A stretch of 64,000 nucleotides of DNA from Chamaecrista fasciculata (lineage: Eukaryota > Streptophyta > Magnoliopsida > Fabales > Fabaceae), in NCBI GenBank assembly GCA_003254925.1, contig QANZ01003410.1:53282-117281 (forward strand), read 5' to 3'. Below are positions 60,443 to 64,000 of this stretch, in pieces. Every line of letters starts with the position of its first letter. The first letter of the stretch is position 1. Position numbers and translations under genes: made by a program. Below the pieces are notes generated by a model that saw only the letters and a program-made list of their open reading frames with translations, made no database searches and was not told the origin of the DNA.

Positions 60443-60494
60443 AAGATTTGAGAATGACTTTCAGGCAAAAAAAAATAAAAGATTTGAGAATGAC
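60443..60494 (+). mobile_element. 20-bp A-tailed insertion between 16-bp direct repeats
   Basis: AAGATTTGAGAATGAC occurs at 60443-60458 and identically at 60479-60494. Between them are TTTCAGGCAAAAAAAAATAA. This shares the TTCAGGC plus poly(A) end with the insert at 21714 and, in reverse, with 27124. Confidence 0.65.
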
Positions 60495-61322
60495 CCCTTT
60501 ATTAATTTCAGCATATTCACTTTTCAATTATTCTTCTTAAATACGTATCTCAATCTTTTTTTTTTAAAAAAAATTCTTCTTAATTGACAATTTTTGACTT
60601 CAAAGTGAAATAAAAGTAGATGTGTGAGCCTTTAAGTTAATTAAGTGGGGTCCAACGTGTGCCTATTTGTTTGAAAAAGATTTGTCATCGTGTTTTTGTT
60701 TTTTGGACTGAAAAAAGAAAGATATGTTATCGTTGTTTAATGTTTATGATTACCCTTTTTTGAACTGAAGTAGGTGACCCATACGATCAAGGGCCTCAAT
60801 TAGGCCCAAAATCCTAAGGCCTTCAAGTTTAGTTGATTCACTTTCAAAACTAAACCAACCAAAAAATAAAAAAAAAATTCCATACTAGAGACCTGTTCTT
60901 GCTTGCTCTCAACAAATTAAAGGATGACTAAAAACTAAAAAACCTGAAAACCCATGTTCTTTAACTCCCATAAGCAAAGCCCAAACAACTCTACAAAACT
61001 AATAAAAAGAAAAGAAGAAGAAGAATTTTTTATAAAATTTCATATATATATTTATAGTGAGATTTTCTTAGTCATAAATTTTCGTCACATTCATTCTTTC
61101 TTTTATAATTAGTCATTAAAAAAATCTCTTTAATATTCTGTATTTATCACCAAGAAATGGAGTGAAAAGTGTATGGTAGGGTAGCCTTTACTGATTGATT
61201 GATTGATTAGTATTGGAAAAAAAAAAACTTAAGTAACTTTTCTTCAATCTTTAATTTACGACGTGATGTATATTTATTAAACAATTTATAATAAAGATAT
61301 AAAAAACTAATTTAAATTTAAG

Positions 61323-61324
<2 letters not shown>

Positions 61325-61373
<49 letters not shown>
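61325..61373. repeat. (ATT)16 microsatellite
   Basis: Sixteen uninterrupted ATT units. It explains the poly-Asn reading frame on the other strand. Confidence 0.97.
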
Positions 61374-61975
61374 GAGTGAGGAAGATGAGATTCTTGACTT
61401 ATACAATAATACAAATGTACATGAGCAAAATTGGTAAAATGATCAAGAGTGTGGTGATGAAGAGTTGTAAGACTGGTAAAATGTGCGTAGCTTAGTGTGG
61501 TGAAAGAGTGAAGCAAGTATGTAAGTAATTGAAAGAGTGGCTAAGTGCGTGAGCAATTAGCAGCCAATTAGTCTAAGAGCGAAGAAAATTGAGTGAGTGA
61601 TGTGAGTGAGAGAAGACAATAATGAAGTGATGATTGAGTGAAGTCATAAAGAGTGAAAAAATGTATTTGTGCTATTGAGTGACAAAATTTCTTTTAGTTT
61701 AATCTCACTATTAGCTTTCCAAATTCTACAGATATATTAGTATATACAATGTAACTAGTTTTGATTATTTAGTTTTATTACAATATATAGTATGATTTTC
61801 TACCTTTCAGAAATCGTTTCTAAGGGATCATGTTAGTACTTTCTAAGAAGAGCAACTTGTACACCTCTAGATACCATGTCAGCAAGATATGAATGGCGCT
61901 TATCAAAGTTCTATTCATAGATGATGTAGACTAAAAAAAACGTGGCTATATACATATATATATATAATATATATA

Positions 61976-62152
61976 CTAGAGGCTTTGCGTGCCCTAACGG
62001 GCACGTAAATATATATAAAATAAATGAGGGACTAAATTGTTAACTCAGTAAAAAAGAAAAGATCAAATAATAATTTTCCTCTTATTATTAATTTTGTATT
62101 ATAGTTTTAAAATGTGGACGACCAGAAAGGGGTGGAGCCATATAATATAAGA
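61976..62152 (-). mobile_element. 177-bp non-autonomous Helitron
   Basis: On the minus strand the element begins TCTTATATTATATGGC after a host A. It ends with the hairpin CGTGCCCGTTAGGGCACG, then 8 nt, then CTAG, followed by host T. TC start, CTRR end, a GC-rich hairpin close to the 3' end, insertion between A and T in (TA)n, and no terminal inverted repeats or target duplication are together diagnostic of Helitrons. There is no coding sequence, so it would rely on a RepHel protein from elsewhere. Its 5' 50 bp recur at 1703-1753. Confidence 0.85.
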
Positions 62153-63735
62153 TATATATATATATATATTAATTAGAAGTTAAGAGAGCGAATTGGACTT
62201 TAAAATATTATAGAGCTTCATACAAATAATTAAAGAATTGAAGAGACCGCAACACTAGTTTCTTTGTATTGGTAAATTTAGCAAGTTTATGAATAATTAA
62301 TATCTGATTAAATGTTGTGAAGTGAGACAAATTGGCAATTTCGTTCTCAATTTCTTTTTGCTGCTAATTTCATTCTCAATCTTTTAGATTTTGGTCAATT
62401 TATCCTTTACTCTTGTTGTAGTAAAATATTAACGACATAATTTTTGTGACTAATAATATATAATGTAAAATTGATAAAAAAAGAAACTCAAATCGTAACT
62501 CAGATTGAAAAATAGTATATAGTTTGTCGTTAATTTACTAAAAGAAGTTAGTCAAAAATAAAATTGATTAAAATGTAAAAGTTTGGGGATGAAATTGACA
62601 GCAAAAAAAAGATTAAAGACGCAATTGATAATTAGTATAAAGTTTAGAGACGAAATTAGTACTTTATTAATAAAAGAAATCATTATCTTTGAGAACACGA
62701 ATTAACTTTGACCAACTTTCATTAGGTCGAACATAAGGATGTGATCCAATTCGATCATCAAACATAAAGTGATAGCCACAATATCAAACAAATTACCAAT
62801 TGATTGTAGCCACATGTTGTCGTCCATCAAATGTTTTTCCCCTTTTATAATTACAAAGTTGTTCTTTTTTTTTTCAACGAATTATTATTCGAGTTAAAAG
62901 GTAGAATCAAATTGAAACTCCAATTTATGGGAATCAGATCGTAGTATACTGAGTGCAATTTATTTATTTACTTATTTATTTACATTAAGCTAGCTAGAAA
63001 ATGCAGAGCAAGACATTATGTATGTAAAAGTGGAATTTGACATATGACTGCCTTGCCGGAGTTTTAAGCCATCAGGTATTACACCACACCTAAGTAAAAC
63101 TCAATTGTTGTGTTGTTATTGTGGGTATGTTTTGGAGGATTGGGTGGTGGTAATAAGGATAGGGAAATTGAGGCGAACCATGTGTCCTCTAAGCTTAAAG
63201 GCAGCGTTGTCATAAGCGAAAGTGCCCAGCCAGAGTCGGTGGAGGCTGTCCTATGGGGGGATGCACGTGTTGTTATGGTATTAGCTGAAAATGAAACGTA
63301 TGCTTCGACACTTTGTGTGTGTGGGATGGAAATGGATCACCTAAATTATAGTGGCTGAAGTATGACTACCTTATCAGTTAATGATCATTGGATGAGTTGA
63401 TTAAAATTTATGCATTAACTTTTCAATAACATCAATGATGGAGATCTAATAATTCAGATATTGTAGTTTAGTTGACTCACTCCCGTGTGGGATCTGCTCT
63501 GCTCGAATTGTCAACTTTAATTTTGGAATTCAATGTTTTTGGTCGAAACTGTATTTGTTCTTCATTAATAAAAAAAAAAAAGCCAACTCCAACTGTGCGT
63601 GTCACATCAGCATTAATAATAATAAAAATATTTCATTCAAAATTCAAATAGGTCCCTGAGTTATATTTTTATCTCATTATTCTCAATTTCCCCTCTTTTT
63701 CATCATCTTCATTCATTTTAGTCCCAAATTCTCAA
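62153..63735. other. Intergenic, AT-rich
   Basis: No gene is supported. A frame at 63110-63358 (82 codons) lies in a slightly GC-richer patch but has no domain I recognise. It may be a fragment of a gene or element. The rest is A/T-rich, with repeats of the GGACGAAATT kind at 62340-62660. Confidence 0.45.
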
Positions 63736-64000
63736 AATAAAATTGTAAAATGTCCCAAAACTCTTCCAAACATTCCAGTTTAGTCCTTAAAAGTATTAAA
63801 AACCCCAAACCCTAAACCCTAAATCCTAAAATCCTAAACTCCAAACCCTAAAACCTAAACCCTAAACCCTAAAACCCTAAAATCCTAAAATTGTAAAGTG
63901 TCCCAAAATTCTTCTAAACATTTCAATTTAGTCCTTCAACTCTAAAACCTCAAACCCTAGAACCCCAAATCCCAAACCCAAAACTCTAAAACCCCAAACC
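63736..64000. repeat. Repeat with telomere-like units at the right edge
   Basis: An AAAATTGTAAARTGTCCCAAAA motif at 63737 and 63888 and a following TTYAGTCCTT show a ~151-bp direct repeat. Between and after the copies are many variants of CCCTAAA (AAACCCTAAACCCTAAA, CCTAAAATCC), the plant telomere motif, mixed with other C-A-rich heptamer-like words. The array continues past the window. Degenerate order suggests an old interstitial or satellite repeat, not a chromosome end. Confidence 0.75.

Larger units (their letters stand above)
54992..61975. other. Gene-poor region rich in small repeats
   Basis: No gene is supported in about 7 kb. The frame at 57239-57520 (minus) is 93 codons without recognisable domains. 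Contents: a MITE (55086-55307), CG-rich hAT-like fragments (55605-56190), a long-TIR element (58539-59316), a MITE-like repeat (59555-59745), a short A-tailed insertion (60459-60478) and an (ATT)n microsatellite (61325-61373). Confidence 0.5.

Noticed and set aside
61307-61516. Frame with a poly-Asn run
   Set aside because: Produced by the (ATT)16 microsatellite.
63110-63358. 82-codon plus-strand frame
   Set aside because: Slightly GC-richer patch with no recognised domain and no supporting exons. It might be a gene or element fragment, but not supportable.

Overview
This window is AT-rich nuclear DNA of a flowering plant. It has intron-containing genes with plant-specific families (VQ protein, NHL/LEA-2 protein, trehalose-6-phosphate phosphatase, TTL-type TPR protein), typical plant transposons and long (TA)n tracts. 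The genes look eudicot in style, but I cannot name the species or order from sequence alone. There is one ambiguous base (N) at 1754.

Four host genes are supported. They are a single-exon VQ-motif transcriptional co-regulator on the minus strand (3023-3814), a five-exon TPR protein of the TTL family without the thioredoxin-like C-terminus (15979-19173, plus), a single-exon NHL13-like membrane protein (23444-24169, plus), and an eleven-coding-exon trehalose-6-phosphate phosphatase (32831-35187, minus) whose last intron appears to use a GC donor. They are ordinary, independently transcribed plant genes. Stress and defence signalling is a loose common theme, and nothing suggests a cluster.

Most of the rest is transposable elements, many with readable boundaries. 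From left to right they are: a copia RNase H/LTR fragment at the left edge (1-910); a very young LTR retrotransposon on the minus strand (5415-10785) with LTRs differing at one base but a decayed protein-coding interior; a SINE (11520-11707); a Pack-MULE (12108-14830) carrying a broken piece of a sphingolipid delta-8 desaturase gene and itself split by a 1.67-kb nested insertion; a complete 412-bp TRIM (22233-22644) and a solo LTR of the same family (42234-42409); a CG-rich 346-bp hAT-type MITE (39048-39393); a second Pack-MULE (39463-42129) with a perfect 9-bp target duplication, carrying what looks like exon 1 of a CASP-like gene joined to retrotransposon-like DNA; a third long-TIR element (50649-51525); a 5'-truncated LINE with target duplication (54262-54977); a 222-bp MITE (55086-55307); and a 177-bp non-autonomous Helitron (61976-62152). 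The right edge (63736-64000) enters a repeat with telomere-like CCCTAAA units.

The least expected pattern is a set of very short (14-30 bp) A-tailed insertions, each between 14-18 bp direct repeats. Three of them share the same TCAGGC(C)-A(n) end. They look like LINE insertions truncated down to their 3' tail. No CRISPR array, prokaryotic operon, rRNA gene or convincing tRNA gene was seen.
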